A stretch of DNA of 64,000 nt from Sphingomonas ginkgonis (GCF_003970925.1 NZ_RWJF01000001.1:1730501-1794500), one strand, 5' to 3'; positions 26,316 to 35,502 are shown, numbered from the stretch's first letter. The notes: a model not told the origin generated them from the letters alone. Numbers and translations are program-made.

Positions 26316-26854
26316 TGGACGAACAAGACCTGCACCAGGAAGCCGACAATATCCGCAACGTGACGGCCGATGTCGCGCCCGAACTGCAGGAGCATGACCG
26401 CGTGGCCGAGCTCGAGAAGCAGCTTGAGGAGGCGAACAGCAAGGCGCTCTACGCAGCCGCCGAGATGCAGAACGTCCGCCGCCGCCTGGAGAAGGAGAAG
26501 CTCGACGCGGCGGCCTACGCCAACACCGGCTTTGCGCGTGACCTGCTGGCGGTGCGCGACCATCTCGAGCGCGCGCTCGGGCATGTGCCGGAGAGCACTG
26601 ACCAGAACGTCACCAACTTCGTGTCGGGCATCCAGGCCACCCTCCGCGAGCTGGACAGCGTCTTCTCGCGACATGGAATCAGCCGGATCGAGGCGCGCGG
26701 CCTGCCGCTCGATCCCAACCGCCACCAGGCGATGATGGAGGTGCCGAGCGACCAGCACGAAGCCGGCACGATCATCGACGAAATGCAGTCCGGCTACATG
26801 TTGAAGGAGCGGTTGCTGCGCCCGTCGCTGGTCGGCGTGGCACGCAAGCCCTGA
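26312..26854 (+). CDS. grpE: Nucleotide exchange factor GrpE
   Basis: DnaK co-chaperone. 180 residues: disordered acidic N-terminus, long helix (about 30-65) with [16 protein letters not shown], and the beta-rich C-terminal domain with [22 protein letters not shown] and [17 protein letters not shown]. Start in the ATGA overlap with hrcA. Confidence 0.95.
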   Translation: MMDEQDLHQEADNIRNVTADVAPELQEHDRVAELEKQLEEANSKALYAAAEMQNVRRRLEKEKLDAAAYANTGFARDLLAVRDHLERALGHVPESTDQNVTNFVSGIQATLRELDSVFSRHGISRIEARGLPLDPNRHQAMMEVPSDQHEAGTIIDEMQSGYMLKERLLRPSLVGVARKP

Positions 26855-26870
26855 CCCGAAACGGGATCTC

Positions 26871-26901
26871 GGGCGGCGCCAAGCTGGCAAAAGCGCCGCC
26901 C
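26871..26901 (+). terminator. Terminator after grpE
   Basis: GGGCGGCGC (26871-26879) and GCGCCGCCC (26893-26901) form a perfect 9-bp stem with a 13-base loop. No T run follows, so efficiency is uncertain. Confidence 0.5.
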
Positions 26902-26945
26902 GCGCCTTACATTACGGGCGAACAGACGTGAGGACGGGCGGCCCT

Positions 26946-27644
26946 GTGTCCCTGATCGATTATCTCGACAGCGTGAAGGCGCGGGATCCCGCTGCCCGCA
27001 ACCGCTGGGAAATCCTGCTCTATCCCGGCGTGTGGGCACTCGGCCTGCACCGGGTCGGCCACTGGCTGTACGTCGGGCGGCTCTATTTCCTTGCTCGGCT
27101 GGTCAACCATGTCTCGCGCTTCCTGACGTCGATTGACATCCACCCGGGGGCGCGGATCGGCCGCAACTTCTTCATCGACCATGGCTTCACGGTGATCGGC
27201 GAGACGGCGGAGATCGGCGACGACGTCACCATCTACCAGAACGTCACGCTGGGCGGGACCAATCCCTCGACGGGGGTTGCCGGCAAGCGCCACCCGACGC
27301 TGCGCGACGGGGTCGTGATCGGTTCGGGCGCGCAGGTGCTGGGACCGATCGACGTCGGCGCGGGTGCCAAGGTCGGCGCCAACGCCGTCGTCACCAAGGA
27401 CGTCCAGCCCGGCGCGACGATGGTCGGCATCCCGGCCAAGCCGGTCCCAGTCGACACGGTCCACTACAGCCCCGGCTTCGTCCCCTACGGGACGCTGTGC
27501 GGCGAGGACTGCGACCCCGTCCGGGCGCGGATCGTCGAGCTGGAGGGCGAGATCGAGGCACTGCGCCGCGAGGTCGCCGCGCTTCGGACCCACCCGCCAG
27601 CGCCGGTCGTTGCCGTCGCCGGGCCGCAGGTGAAGAGCGCTTGA
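26946..27644 (+). CDS. cysE: Serine O-acetyltransferase
   Basis: First step of cysteine synthesis: acetylates serine. About 232 residues. N-terminal helical block, then left-handed beta-helix hexapeptide repeats with [41 protein letters not shown] and [11 protein letters not shown], containing catalytic Asp/His. A C-terminal coiled coil (about 195-215) is added. GTG 26946, with GAGGACGG upstream, is preferred to GTG 26928. Cysteine supply fits the glutathione genes in the window. Confidence 0.92.
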   Translation: MSLIDYLDSVKARDPAARNRWEILLYPGVWALGLHRVGHWLYVGRLYFLARLVNHVSRFLTSIDIHPGARIGRNFFIDHGFTVIGETAEIGDDVTIYQNVTLGGTNPSTGVAGKRHPTLRDGVVIGSGAQVLGPIDVGAGAKVGANAVVTKDVQPGATMVGIPAKPVPVDTVHYSPGFVPYGTLCGEDCDPVRARIVELEGEIEALRREVAALRTHPPAPVVAVAGPQVKSA

Positions 27645-27985
27645 GCGTCGTCACGCCGTTTCCGCATCCGCGGGACCGGCGCTCCATTACCGCCTTCGAC
27701 CGGGCCGAGCTGCAGCGGATCCTCGATCTCTACGGCCGGATGGTCGCGGCCGGGCACTGGCGCGACTATGCGATGGATTTCTCCACCGACGTCGCGAGCT
27801 TCGCTGCCTTCCGCCGCGCGGCCGAGCGCCCCGAGATCCGGATCGAGAAGCGTCCCGCGCTGCGCCAGAAGCAGGGCGCCTGGGCGCTGATCAGCGAGCA
27901 TGGCGCGGTGCTGAAGCGGGGTCACGAACTGCAGCCGGTACTCGCCCCGCTCGAAAGGCGCCTGCTCCGGTTGATCGAAGAGTAG
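27641..27985 (+). CDS. DUF2794 family protein
   Basis: 114 residues, alphaproteobacterial DUF2794 family, function unknown. Recognisable by [29 protein letters not shown] and the [20 protein letters not shown] block. The start is a TTG overlapping the cysE stop (TTGA) behind GGTGAAGAG; no ATG or GTG alternative exists upstream of the conserved region. Confidence 0.8.
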   Translation: MSVVTPFPHPRDRRSITAFDRAELQRILDLYGRMVAAGHWRDYAMDFSTDVASFAAFRRAAERPEIRIEKRPALRQKQGAWALISEHGAVLKRGHELQPVLAPLERRLLRLIEE

Positions 27986-27991
27986 GGCAGG

Positions 27992-28017
27992 GCCCGCCGC
28001 CGCTGGCGCGGCGGGGC
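27992..28017. terminator. GC-rich hairpin between convergent genes
   Basis: GCCCGCCGC (27992-28000) pairs with GCGGCGGGGC (28008-28017) with one bulged G; CCGCGTTTT follows on the plus strand. A modest terminator candidate for the cysE-DUF2794 transcript. Confidence 0.4.
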
Positions 28018-28026
28018 TCCGCGTTT

Positions 28027-29106
28027 TCAGGCCGCCGCGGCCGCTGCCTCGTGCCGCTGCACCAGCGGCAGGTAGGCCCGCAGGTTGCCTGGCAGCGGCG
28101 CCACGATCGCCGCCCGCGCCTGCTGCCAGAAGGCCGACAGGAGGAGCAGCGCCGAGCCGATGATCAGCGTGGGCAGCGCGACGCTGAGCTCGGGCGAGAC
28201 GATCCGGGTCATCGCGTACAGAACGTAGGCGAGTGCCGAGACCAGCAGCGCACGGCGGTCGACCGCCAGCGCGACGACGCCCAGCAGCACGTAGAGCAGG
28301 ACCACGGTTGCGGCACCCCCGGCGCTGGTCGCGCCATGGTTGAGCCCGAGCAGCGCGAAGATCGGGTGGACGATCATCGGCGCGGCGAGCAGGTGGAGCC
28401 AGAAGGCGACGTCGCTTCGCCGGGTGACCCGCGCAGGATCGCTGCCGTCCCAGCGCATGGCGAGGAAGAAGACGGCGAGGCCGAGCAGCAGGACGAAGCC
28501 GAGGATCAGGTCCATCGCGTTCGGCTGCTTGCCGATCGCCGAGAAGAGCAGGGAGACAGCGATGACCGACACCGCCGCGGCGCCCGCCGCGATGGTGATC
28601 GGGACCCGGAAGCGGCGCCAGTGCAGCCAGGCGCCCAGCGCGGCAATGCCTGCCGCGGTCGCGGCGACCAGCCCGGAGAGCATGGCATCATTGTCGAAGC
28701 TGTTGGGTCCGATGGCGATAACCAGGCTCGCCCCGACGGCCTCGAACAGCCCGCCGACGAAGGCGATGAGAAGGATGATCGAGGGTAGCGCCATCCGCCG
28801 CCGGGCCGTGAAGAAGAGCGCCAGGCCCCAGCTCGCCGCCGCGATCAGCGCGCCGGAAAGGGGCGACGGGCCATCGGTCGGAATGCGCGGCCCAAACTCA
28901 GTCCCGAGCCAAGCCAGCGAAAAGAGCAGGATCAGCGAGGCAATGCTGACAAAGATGTCGTTGAAGCCAGTGAGAAGGCGAAAATCCTCCTCGTCGGCCA
29001 GCGGCAGCCGCCGTTGCAGCTCTACGTGCGAACGAAAAGAGGCGGCGGCCTCGGCGCTTAGCGCGCCGGCGGCCACCGCCTCGTCGAGATCATTCTGACT
29101 GTACAT
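28027..29106 (-). CDS. Multi-pass membrane protein of unknown function
   Basis: 359 residues. The first ~50 are soluble and helical (MYSQNDLDEAVAAGALSAEA...), followed by nine or ten hydrophobic segments. The soluble head plus many helices resembles the DUF2157-type plan, but I cannot assign it. Excellent ribosome site AGGAGGAG (29113-29120). The promoter contains TATAAT inside the CTGTAT-N10-ATACAG palindrome shared with telA, suggesting common regulation with a toxic-anion/envelope-stress gene. Confidence 0.75.
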   Translation of the reverse strand: MYSQNDLDEAVAAGALSAEAAASFRSHVELQRRLPLADEEDFRLLTGFNDIFVSIASLILLFSLAWLGTEFGPRIPTDGPSPLSGALIAAASWGLALFFTARRRMALPSIILLIAFVGGLFEAVGASLVIAIGPNSFDNDAMLSGLVAATAAGIAALGAWLHWRRFRVPITIAAGAAAVSVIAVSLLFSAIGKQPNAMDLILGFVLLLGLAVFFLAMRWDGSDPARVTRRSDVAFWLHLLAAPMIVHPIFALLGLNHGATSAGGAATVVLLYVLLGVVALAVDRRALLVSALAYVLYAMTRIVSPELSVALPTLIIGSALLLLSAFWQQARAAIVAPLPGNLRAYLPLVQRHEAAAAAA

Positions 29107-29142
29107 GGCGGCTCCTCCTGTCAGGGAAGGAGCCTACCATGC

Positions 29143-29164
29143 TGTATTATACAGTCAATACAGT
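29143..29164 (-). promoter_or_regulatory. Palindromic operator over the -10 box
   Basis: CTGTAT (29143-29148) and ATACAG (29159-29164) are separated by 10 bases, with another ATACAG at 29150-29155. On the minus strand TATAAT (29152-29147) is a perfect -10 box; the -35 is poor. Spacing, half sites and -10 offset are the same as at 12648-12669. Confidence 0.6.
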
Positions 29165-29165
29165 C

Positions 29166-29477
29166 TTATCGACACCGATAGCGGCTGTTCTTGCGGTCGA
29201 TGTGACGACCGAGGAGGCCACCCGCCGCGGCGCCGAGAATGGTGGTGGTAGTGCCACCCAGCGCGCTGCCGACGAGGGCGCCGCCGCCTGCGCCAAGCAG
29301 GAGCCCGGTGGTGCCGTTGCCGCGCTTGCAGCGATAGCGGCCATCCTGATCGCGCCACACGCGACCCTGGTAGTAGCCGTTGTTGTAGTTCTGGGCGCCA
29401 GCAACGGTCGGCAGCATGACCGAGGTGGCCGGAAGCGCCATCGAGGTGGCGGCGAGCGCCATGACCATCTTGCGCAT
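29166..29477 (-). CDS. Glycine-zipper outer-membrane-type small protein
   Basis: 103 residues: signal peptide ending near VAGA-Q, an aromatic segment with YYQGRVWRDQDGRYRCKRG, then a glycine-zipper pair (GLLLGAGGGALVGSALGG and ILGAAAGGLLGRHIDR), typical of two-helix glycine-zipper proteins that associate with the envelope. ATG 29477 has AAGGGAGA upstream. Function unknown. Confidence 0.75.
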   Translation of the reverse strand: MRKMVMALAATSMALPATSVMLPTVAGAQNYNNGYYQGRVWRDQDGRYRCKRGNGTTGLLLGAGGGALVGSALGGTTTTILGAAAGGLLGRHIDRKNSRYRCR

Positions 29478-29585
29478 ATGAAGTCTCCCTTGAAAGTTTC
29501 GTTCGCAGAGAGGAACGGTTCGGCTCGACGCCGGGTTGCATGAACCTAAAACAACGTTTCCGGCCATTGCGAGGGAGCCCGGCGA

Positions 29586-30185
29586 ATCTGCAATCTCTAC
29601 TCCATGACCGCGACGGTGGAAGCGATGCGCAGTGTGATCGGCGCGTTTGATGGCGATACCGCCAACCTTCCACCGTTCGACGAGATCTACCCGGGCAAGC
29701 TCGCCCCGGTGCTGTTCCGCCCCGAGCCGGGCAAGCTCAAGCTCGAGTTGATGGAGTGGGGCTTTCCCGGGCCACAGGCCGCAAAGGGACGGTCGGTCAC
29801 CAACGTCCGCAACCTGGAAAGCCCGTTCTGGCGCAACGCGCTGGTCAACCCGGTGCGGCGCTGCGTGGTGCCGGTGACCCGCTTCTGCGAGTGGACCGAG
29901 CAGCCCGATCCGGAGACTAAGCGCAAGGCCAAGGTGTGGTTCGGGCTGCACGAGGAGGACGAGCCGTGGTTCGCCTTCCCGGGCATCTGGCGGCCCGGCC
30001 CCGAGCGGCCGTTCATGGCCTTCCTGACCTGCGCCGCGAACAGCGTGGTGGGGGAAATCCATCCCAAGGCGATGCCGGTGATGCTTCGGCCCGGGCAGAT
30101 CGCCGAGTGGCTCGACAATGACCATGCCAGCGCGTGCGCGCTGGCCCAGCCTTTCGCCGACGCGGAGATGCGCCGGCTGGTCTGA
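29586..30185 (+). CDS. SOS-response-associated peptidase (SRAP, HMCES/YedK type) with ATC start
   Basis: SRAP proteins form a covalent thiazolidine link to abasic sites in single-stranded DNA through Cys2. Conserved residues are present: Asn in NVRNLESPFWR, Glu102 in RFCEWTE and His159 in EIHPKAMPVML (numbering from 29586). The first ATG is at 29604, but just upstream the frame reads TGC AAT CTC TAC TCC ATG (C-N-L-Y-S-M), the family's obligatory N-terminus, preceded by ATC (29586-29588) and GAGGGAG (29571-29577) eight bases before. I therefore take ATC as the start codon, giving 199 residues with Cys2. If translation began at ATG 29604 the catalytic cysteine would be lost. Confidence 0.8.
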   Translation: MCNLYSMTATVEAMRSVIGAFDGDTANLPPFDEIYPGKLAPVLFRPEPGKLKLELMEWGFPGPQAAKGRSVTNVRNLESPFWRNALVNPVRRCVVPVTRFCEWTEQPDPETKRKAKVWFGLHEEDEPWFAFPGIWRPGPERPFMAFLTCAANSVVGEIHPKAMPVMLRPGQIAEWLDNDHASACALAQPFADAEMRRLV

Positions 30186-30201
30186 ACTGCAAGGAGGAAG
30201 A

Positions 30202-30546
30202 ATGGCGAAGGAAAAGGACAAGCCGGCCAAGAAGAAGGGCGGCAAGAGGGCCAAGAAGGCGTCGGCCACGGCCGCGCCGCAGGGCCAGGACCTCGGCAAC
30301 AAGGCGCTCGATACGCTCGAGAAGATCATCGAGAACCCGATCGTCTCCGAGCTGGTAGCGGCGGGCGCGATGGCGGCGATCGCCGCGGTCGCCGCGTCGG
30401 GCAAGCTCGACCCCAAGGAGCTGGCCTCGAAGGACGCGCTCAAGGCGGCCGGCAAGGCGGCGGCGGCTGCGGTCGGCGCGCGGCTGGTCCAGCAGCTCGG
30501 CGGCGAGCCGGCCAAGCCGGCGGACAAGCTGCCGAAGAAGGCCTAG
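30202..30546 (+). CDS. Small Lys/Ala-rich basic protein
   Basis: 114 residues, unrecognised. The first 30 are lysine-rich and probably disordered (MAKEKDKPAKKKGGKRAKK), followed by an Ala-rich helical region (about 60-100). It could bind nucleic acid, but nothing proves it. Strong AAGGAGG upstream of ATG 30202. The stop TAG is shared with the convergent rsmD stop (CTAG overlap). Confidence 0.65.
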   Translation: MAKEKDKPAKKKGGKRAKKASATAAPQGQDLGNKALDTLEKIIENPIVSELVAAGAMAAIAAVAASGKLDPKELASKDALKAAGKAAAAAVGARLVQQLGGEPAKPADKLPKKA

Positions 30547-31082
30547 CCGCGGCGGAGCAGGGTCAGGCGGGCGGCGCCGGTGTCGCGCTCGGCGTCGAGC
30601 GCGAGCCCGGCCGGCTCGACCGGCTCGCCACGGGCGGTTTCGATCGCCAGCCATCCGCCGCCCGCCAGCCAGCCGGCACCCAGCACCGAGCGCACCACGG
30701 CGCTGCCGCTGCCGACGCTGTAGGGCGGATCGGCGAGAACCAGGTCGAACGGCGCCGACGCGGGGAGCGCCTGCGCCGAGCCGGGGCGGAGCTGCGCGCG
30801 GGCGATCGCGCCGAGCGCCTCGAGATTGGCGCGGATCGCTCGCAGTGCCTCGCGGTCCTGCTCGACGAAGCAGGCGAAGGCGGCCCCGCGTGACAGCGCT
30901 TCGAGCCCCAGCGCGCCGCTGCCGGCGAAGAGATCGGCAACGCGCAAGCCGTCGAACGAGCCGAGCCGGCTCGCGAGCATGGAGAAGAGCGTCTCGCGGG
31001 TGCGGTCGGCGGTCGGCCGTGTCGCTTCCCCCGTGGGCGCGACGAGGCGCCGGCCCCGCCACTCGCCGGCGATGATCCTCAC
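30543..31082 (-). CDS. rsmD: 16S rRNA (guanine966-N2)-methyltransferase RsmD
   Basis: SAM-dependent methyltransferase of 179 residues. MRIIAGEWRGRRL at the N-terminus, RPTADRTRETLFSML, SAM-binding DLFAGSGALGLEALSRGA and catalytic LADPPY (the [DN]PPY motif). Overlaps the rluB stop by four bases (ATGA). Confidence 0.95.
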   Translation of the reverse strand: MRIIAGEWRGRRLVAPTGEATRPTADRTRETLFSMLASRLGSFDGLRVADLFAGSGALGLEALSRGAAFACFVEQDREALRAIRANLEALGAIARAQLRPGSAQALPASAPFDLVLADPPYSVGSGSAVVRSVLGAGWLAGGGWLAIETARGEPVEPAGLALDAERDTGAARLTLLRRG

Positions 31083-31876
31083 TTCAGGCCCGACTTGAAG
31101 CGGAACAGCGTCTCGCGCTCGACCTCGTCGGCGTCGCCGGGAGCGAGGCCATCGAGCAGGAAGGGACCATAAGCGGTGCGGATCAGGCGGGAGACCTGCA
31201 GCCCGAGATGCGCGAGGACTCGGCGGACCTCGCGGTTCTTGCCCTCGGTCAGGCTCATCTCGACCCAGCAGTTGCGCCCGGTCCGTCGTTCCAGATTGGC
31301 GTCGATGCTGCCGTAGCGGACGCCTTCGATCTCGACGCCTTCGCTGAGCTCCTCGAGCTGGGCCTGGGTGACGTCACCGAAGGCGCGGGCGCGATAGTGG
31401 CGGACGACCCCGCTGCTCGGCAGCTCGAGCTTGCGCTTGAGTTCCCCGTCGTTGGTGAGCAGCAGCAGTCCCTCGGTCATGAAGTCGAGCCGGCCGACCG
31501 GCATGAGGCGGGGAAGGCCGGGCGGGAGCCGGTCGTAGATCGTAGGACGGCCCTTGGGATCGCGCGCCGCGGTAAGCGAGCCCGGCGGCTTGTAGAAGCG
31601 AAACAGGCGGCTGCGCTCGGCCGCCTTGACCGGCTGGCCGTCGACCGTCACGCCCCTGAGATCAGTGAGCAGGGTGGCGGGCTTGGTGACCTTCTCGCCG
31701 TTGAGGCCGATACGGCCGTCCTCGATCATCCGCTCGATGTCGCGGCGTGACGCGACGCCGGCGCGGGCGAGCAGCTTGGCGATCCGCTGCGGTCCGCTGT
31801 CCCGCGGCTGGGGCGGGCCGGCGTGCGCCGTTCGCCTTGACGGCACCGCTTTGCGGCTGGATCGTTCCGGGGGCAC
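31079..31876 (-). CDS. rluB: 23S rRNA pseudouridine synthase B-type
   Basis: RsuA/RluB family. A basic N-terminus, an S4 RNA-binding domain (RIAKLLARAGVASRRDIERMI) and the catalytic domain with GRLDFMTEGLLLLTNDG, whose Asp is the nucleophile. 265 residues. GTG start at 31876. Only 26 bases separate it from the divergent response-regulator gene. RluB, RluE and RluF assignments overlap; the length and the RsuA-type domain favour RluB. Confidence 0.85.
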   Translation of the reverse strand: MPPERSSRKAVPSRRTAHAGPPQPRDSGPQRIAKLLARAGVASRRDIERMIEDGRIGLNGEKVTKPATLLTDLRGVTVDGQPVKAAERSRLFRFYKPPGSLTAARDPKGRPTIYDRLPPGLPRLMPVGRLDFMTEGLLLLTNDGELKRKLELPSSGVVRHYRARAFGDVTQAQLEELSEGVEIEGVRYGSIDANLERRTGRNCWVEMSLTEGKNREVRRVLAHLGLQVSRLIRTAYGPFLLDGLAPGDADEVERETLFRFKSGLK

Positions 31877-31902
31877 GTAATTTCCTCAAAGTCGGGGGTC
31901 TA

Positions 31903-32331
31903 ATGCTGTTCGGCAAGCGCAAGCGGATCGTCAAGCGCATCCTCATCGTCGAGGACGAGCCGCTCGTCGCCTTCGACAACGAAAGCATGTTGAGCGACGC
32001 AGGCTACGACGTGGTCGCGACCGTCGACCGCGTCTCTGCGGCGCTCGAGCACATGAGCCCGGGTGGGGTCGACCTCGTGCTGACCGACGTCAAGCTGGCC
32101 GGCGCGCGGAGCGGGCTCGATCTCGCCGAGGAGGCGCGTCGCCTCAACATCCCGGTGCTGCTGGTGACGGCGCACGTGCCGCCGGGCGCGAGCGATCTCG
32201 CGCTCGCGGCGCTCAAGAAGCCGTACAACGAGCGTGGGCTCAAGTCGGCGCTGGAGGCGATCGAGGACCATCTCCAGGGGCGCAAGAAGAAGCTCCCGAA
32301 GGGGCTGGTCATCTACGCCGAAGAGGAATGA
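31903..32331 (+). CDS. Single-domain response regulator
   Basis: 142-residue receiver protein without an output domain: basic N-terminus, acidic pocket EDE (17-19), phosphoacceptor Asp62 in LTDVK, Thr89 and Lys105/Lys106 in ALKKPY. The tail is Lys-rich. Stand-alone receivers act in phosphorelays or by protein contact; no kinase gene is adjacent. Starts 26 bases from the divergent rluB, so its promoter must overlap the rluB 5' end. Confidence 0.85.
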   Translation: MLFGKRKRIVKRILIVEDEPLVAFDNESMLSDAGYDVVATVDRVSAALEHMSPGGVDLVLTDVKLAGARSGLDLAEEARRLNIPVLLVTAHVPPGASDLALAALKKPYNERGLKSALEAIEDHLQGRKKKLPKGLVIYAEEE

Positions 32332-32451
32332 GCGGGCCCGCTCCCGACGAAAAGGTCACTTCCGCGCCATAAATCGGACCAGCCGTTCATCGGCGGGCTA
32401 GGCACGACCGGCCAGCCAGCTAAACCTTCGTCCGAGGCAAGGGAGGGCAAG

Positions 32452-34176
32452 GTGGCGAACGAACGGCCGAAAGGGTGGAAGCTGCTCAGGGCGGCGCTGC
32501 GGACGCGCAAGTCGGCGACGATGCTGGCGTTCGGCTTCTCCTCCGGCCTGCCGTTCGCGCTGCTGATCGGGACGCTCAACGCCTGGCTGGGCGACGCCAA
32601 GATCAATCTGGCAACGATCGGGGTGCTGTCGTGGATCGGGCTGACCTACAGCTTCAAGTTCCTGTGGTCGCCGCTGGTCGACCGGGTCGAGCTGCCCGGG
32701 ATCTGGCGCTTCGGACGGCGCAAGAGCTGGATCATGCTCTGCCAGGCGGTGCTGATCCTCAGCTTCGCGCTGCTGGCGATGACCAATCCCGCCACCAGCA
32801 TCGGCTGGTTCGCCATCTTCGCGGTGATGGGCAGCCTCGCCTCGGCGACGCAGGACATCGCGGTCGACGCGTGGCGGATCGACGTCGCCGACGAGGATGC
32901 GCCGGTCGAGCTGCTTAGCGCCATCTACCAGTTCGGCTACCGCATCGCCTCCATCGTCGGGGGCGCCTTCGCGCTGTTCCTCGCGGCGCGGATGAGCTGG
33001 GGCGTGGTCTATGCGATCATGGCCGCCTTCGTGCTCGTCATGCTGTTCGTCGCCGCCCAGGCGCCCGATACGGAGCGGCCGCCGCGCGGCCTCCTCAACG
33101 AGGCGCTCGAGCAGCCGGGCGAGCTCAACCCGCGGGTCCGGCTGGCGGCGCTCGCGATCGTCACGGTCAGCTGGGTGTGGGCGATCGCCACCATCGCCAG
33201 CTTCATGGCCTCGATGCTGACCGTCGCGCCGGGCGCCAAGCCGCCCTCGGTGGCCGACTTCACCCGGCTGGTCGGCCCCTGGATCATCGCCGCCACGGTG
33301 CTGGTCCCGTTGATCGTCGCCGCCACCACCAATTGGATGCGAGCGCACGGCAAGGGCGTTCAGGCCGAGCACGGCGACGCCTCGGGCAGCGGCCGGACGG
33401 CGCTCAACCACATGTACGGGGCGCTGGTCTCGCCGCTTGCCGAGCTGTCGGGCCGCCTCGGCTGGGGCGTCCTCATCATCATCGGCTTCATCCTGACCTA
33501 TGCGCTCTGCTACAATATCTGGTCGAGCTTCGCCTTCCCCTTCTATCTCGACTATCTGAAGTACACGAAGGACGAGGTCGCCTTCGCCTCGAAGATCTTC
33601 GGGATCATCATGACGATGATCGGGATCAGCTTCGGCGGCTATCTGTTCGGCAAGATCGGCAAGTTCCCGACCGTGCTGATCGGCGCCGCGGTGACCCCGT
33701 TCGGCAACCTCGTCTATGCCGACCTCGCGGACGGCGGGCCGACGATCGACGTGGTGGCGCGGGTAACCGGGCTGACCGCGCTCGGCGCGCTGCTCGGCAC
33801 CGACGAGCGGATGGTCCGGCTGCTGATGGCCATCAGCTACGAGAATATCGCCACCGGCATCGCGCTGACCGCCTTTGTCGCCTACCTGTCGGGAATCGTC
33901 TCCAAGAAGTTCACGGCCGTCCAATATGCGCTGCTGTCGTCGCTGACCTTCCTCGTCGGCTCGCTCGGACGCGGCGTCGCGGGCGAGGCGTTCGACAGCT
34001 ATGGCTATGCCATTGTCTTCCGCTGGACCGCGGCCGCTGGGCTGATCGCGGTCGCCTTCGTGCTGATGGAATGGGCTCGGGTCACCGCTAAAGAGCGGCG
34101 CGAGCGGGCGCGCCCGGCGGACACCGGCGCGCGGGCCACCGAGGCGCTGGCGGAGAGCGGTGAGCCGGCGCGCTAA
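32452..34176 (+). CDS. ampG: AmpG-like muropeptide permease
   Basis: Major-facilitator transporter of 574 residues with about 12-14 hydrophobic segments. AmpG imports anhydromuropeptides for cell-wall recycling. Family-like features: MLAFGFSSGLPFALLIGTLNAWL near the start, FKFLWSPLVDR, and SATQDIAVDAWRID. GTG 32452 follows GGGAGGG. Fits with LdcA and the Mpl-like ligase at 57.7-59.9 kb, which act on the imported peptides. Stop shared with folC (CTAA). Confidence 0.85.
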   Translation: MANERPKGWKLLRAALRTRKSATMLAFGFSSGLPFALLIGTLNAWLGDAKINLATIGVLSWIGLTYSFKFLWSPLVDRVELPGIWRFGRRKSWIMLCQAVLILSFALLAMTNPATSIGWFAIFAVMGSLASATQDIAVDAWRIDVADEDAPVELLSAIYQFGYRIASIVGGAFALFLAARMSWGVVYAIMAAFVLVMLFVAAQAPDTERPPRGLLNEALEQPGELNPRVRLAALAIVTVSWVWAIATIASFMASMLTVAPGAKPPSVADFTRLVGPWIIAATVLVPLIVAATTNWMRAHGKGVQAEHGDASGSGRTALNHMYGALVSPLAELSGRLGWGVLIIIGFILTYALCYNIWSSFAFPFYLDYLKYTKDEVAFASKIFGIIMTMIGISFGGYLFGKIGKFPTVLIGAAVTPFGNLVYADLADGGPTIDVVARVTGLTALGALLGTDERMVRLLMAISYENIATGIALTAFVAYLSGIVSKKFTAVQYALLSSLTFLVGSLGRGVAGEAFDSYGYAIVFRWTAAAGLIAVAFVLMEWARVTAKERRERARPADTGARATEALAESGEPAR

Positions 34177-35477
34177 TCGGGGAACTCGCCGTTGGCGGCG
34201 AGCACTTCCCCGGCGAGGTAGAGCGACCCGAAGATGAGGATTCGCGCTCCGGACGTCGTCCGGGCGAGTGCATCCGGCAGCGTGGCTGCGGGCTCGGCGG
34301 CGAAGCCGAGGTGCTGCGCCATGGCCGCCAGTTCCCCGGCCGGGCGGCTGTCGTGACCGGGGATGGTCAGCGTCCAGACTTGGCTCGCCAGGCCCCGGAA
34401 GGGCGCGAGGACGCCGCGCGCATCCTTGGTGCGCAGACTGGCGAAGAGAAGTTCGAGCGGACGGCCGTCGGAGAACCGGCGACGGAGCTCGGACACGATC
34501 GCGCGGCTGGCGGCCGGGTTGTGCCCGCCATCGAGCCACAGCTCGCGCCCGGGTGCGCCACGCGCCAGCGGTCCGTCACCGAGGCGCTGCATGCGCGCCG
34601 GCCAGCGGGCCCCCGCCATCGCTGTCGTGAACGCGTAGTCGTCGACCGGCAGCACGTGCTGGTGGCGGAGCATGGCGAGCGCGAGCGCGGCGTTCAGCGC
34701 CTGGTGGCGTCCGGGCAGGCTGGGAGGCGGGAAGGTCAGCGTGCCGCGATCGTCCCGGTAGCGCAGCCGGCCACGGTCGGCGGCGACGTCCCACGCGGGG
34801 CCGCGGGGCCGCCAGTCGGCACCGGCGGTGATGGCGACGGCTTGGACCCGCTCGGCAGCGGCAGCGGGATAGCGCTGGGTCACCAGCGGCACGCCGCGCC
34901 GCGCGATTCCGGCCTTCTCGCCGGCGATGTCGGCCAGGCTCTTGCCGAGCCACGCCTGGTGATCGAGCCCGAGGCTGGCGATGCCGGTGACCAGCGGGCG
35001 CTCGACGACGTTGGTGGCGTCGAGCCGGCCGCCCAGCCCGACCTCGAGGATGGTGGCGTCGGCCGGTGTCTCGGCAAAGGCGAGGAAGGCGACGGCCACT
35101 GCAGCCTCGAAGAAGCTGGGGGCCAGCCCGACTTCCTCGGCGGTGTCGATCACCCGGGCGAGCAGCTTTTCCAGCGTCGCGTCGTCGATCAGCCGCCCGG
35201 CGACCCGGATCCGCTCGTTGAAGCGGACGAGGTGCGGACTGGTGAAGACATGGACCCGCCGTCCCGACGCCTCGAGCGCGGCGCGGAGGAAGGCGCAAGT
35301 CGAGCCCTTGCCGTTGGTCCCGGCGACGTGGAACACGGGCGGCAGCCGGTCCTGCGGGCGCCCGAGCCGGTCGAGCAGCGCGCGCACCGTCGCCAGCCCG
35401 ATCTCGCCGCCGCCCGGCATGGCCAGCCGGTCGAGCTGGAATTGAACTCCCGCGTGGGTCGAGGTGGCGAAATCCAT
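34173..35477 (-). CDS. folC: Dihydrofolate / folylpolyglutamate synthase
   Basis: 434-residue Mur-ligase-fold enzyme that adds glutamate to folates. P-loop HVAGTNGKGSTCAFL (about 51-65), FTSPHLVRFNERI, LEVGLGGRLDATNV and DGGHNPAASR. ATG 35477 is taken; the open frame extends to 35699 without support. It follows the cupin gene by 25 bases. In many alphaproteobacteria accD-folC are adjacent. Confidence 0.93.
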   Translation of the reverse strand: MDFATSTHAGVQFQLDRLAMPGGGEIGLATVRALLDRLGRPQDRLPPVFHVAGTNGKGSTCAFLRAALEASGRRVHVFTSPHLVRFNERIRVAGRLIDDATLEKLLARVIDTAEEVGLAPSFFEAAVAVAFLAFAETPADATILEVGLGGRLDATNVVERPLVTGIASLGLDHQAWLGKSLADIAGEKAGIARRGVPLVTQRYPAAAAERVQAVAITAGADWRPRGPAWDVAADRGRLRYRDDRGTLTFPPPSLPGRHQALNAALALAMLRHQHVLPVDDYAFTTAMAGARWPARMQRLGDGPLARGAPGRELWLDGGHNPAASRAIVSELRRRFSDGRPLELLFASLRTKDARGVLAPFRGLASQVWTLTIPGHDSRPAGELAAMAQHLGFAAEPAATLPDALARTTSGARILIFGSLYLAGEVLAANGEFPD

Positions 35478-35502
35478 CAGCGCACCCGACCGGCGCGGCC
35501 GG

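Noticed and set aside
32398..34539. 713-codon minus-strand frame opposite ampG
   Set aside because: Rich in Arg, Gly, Asp and His as expected for a shadow frame; the plus strand encodes a clear transporter.
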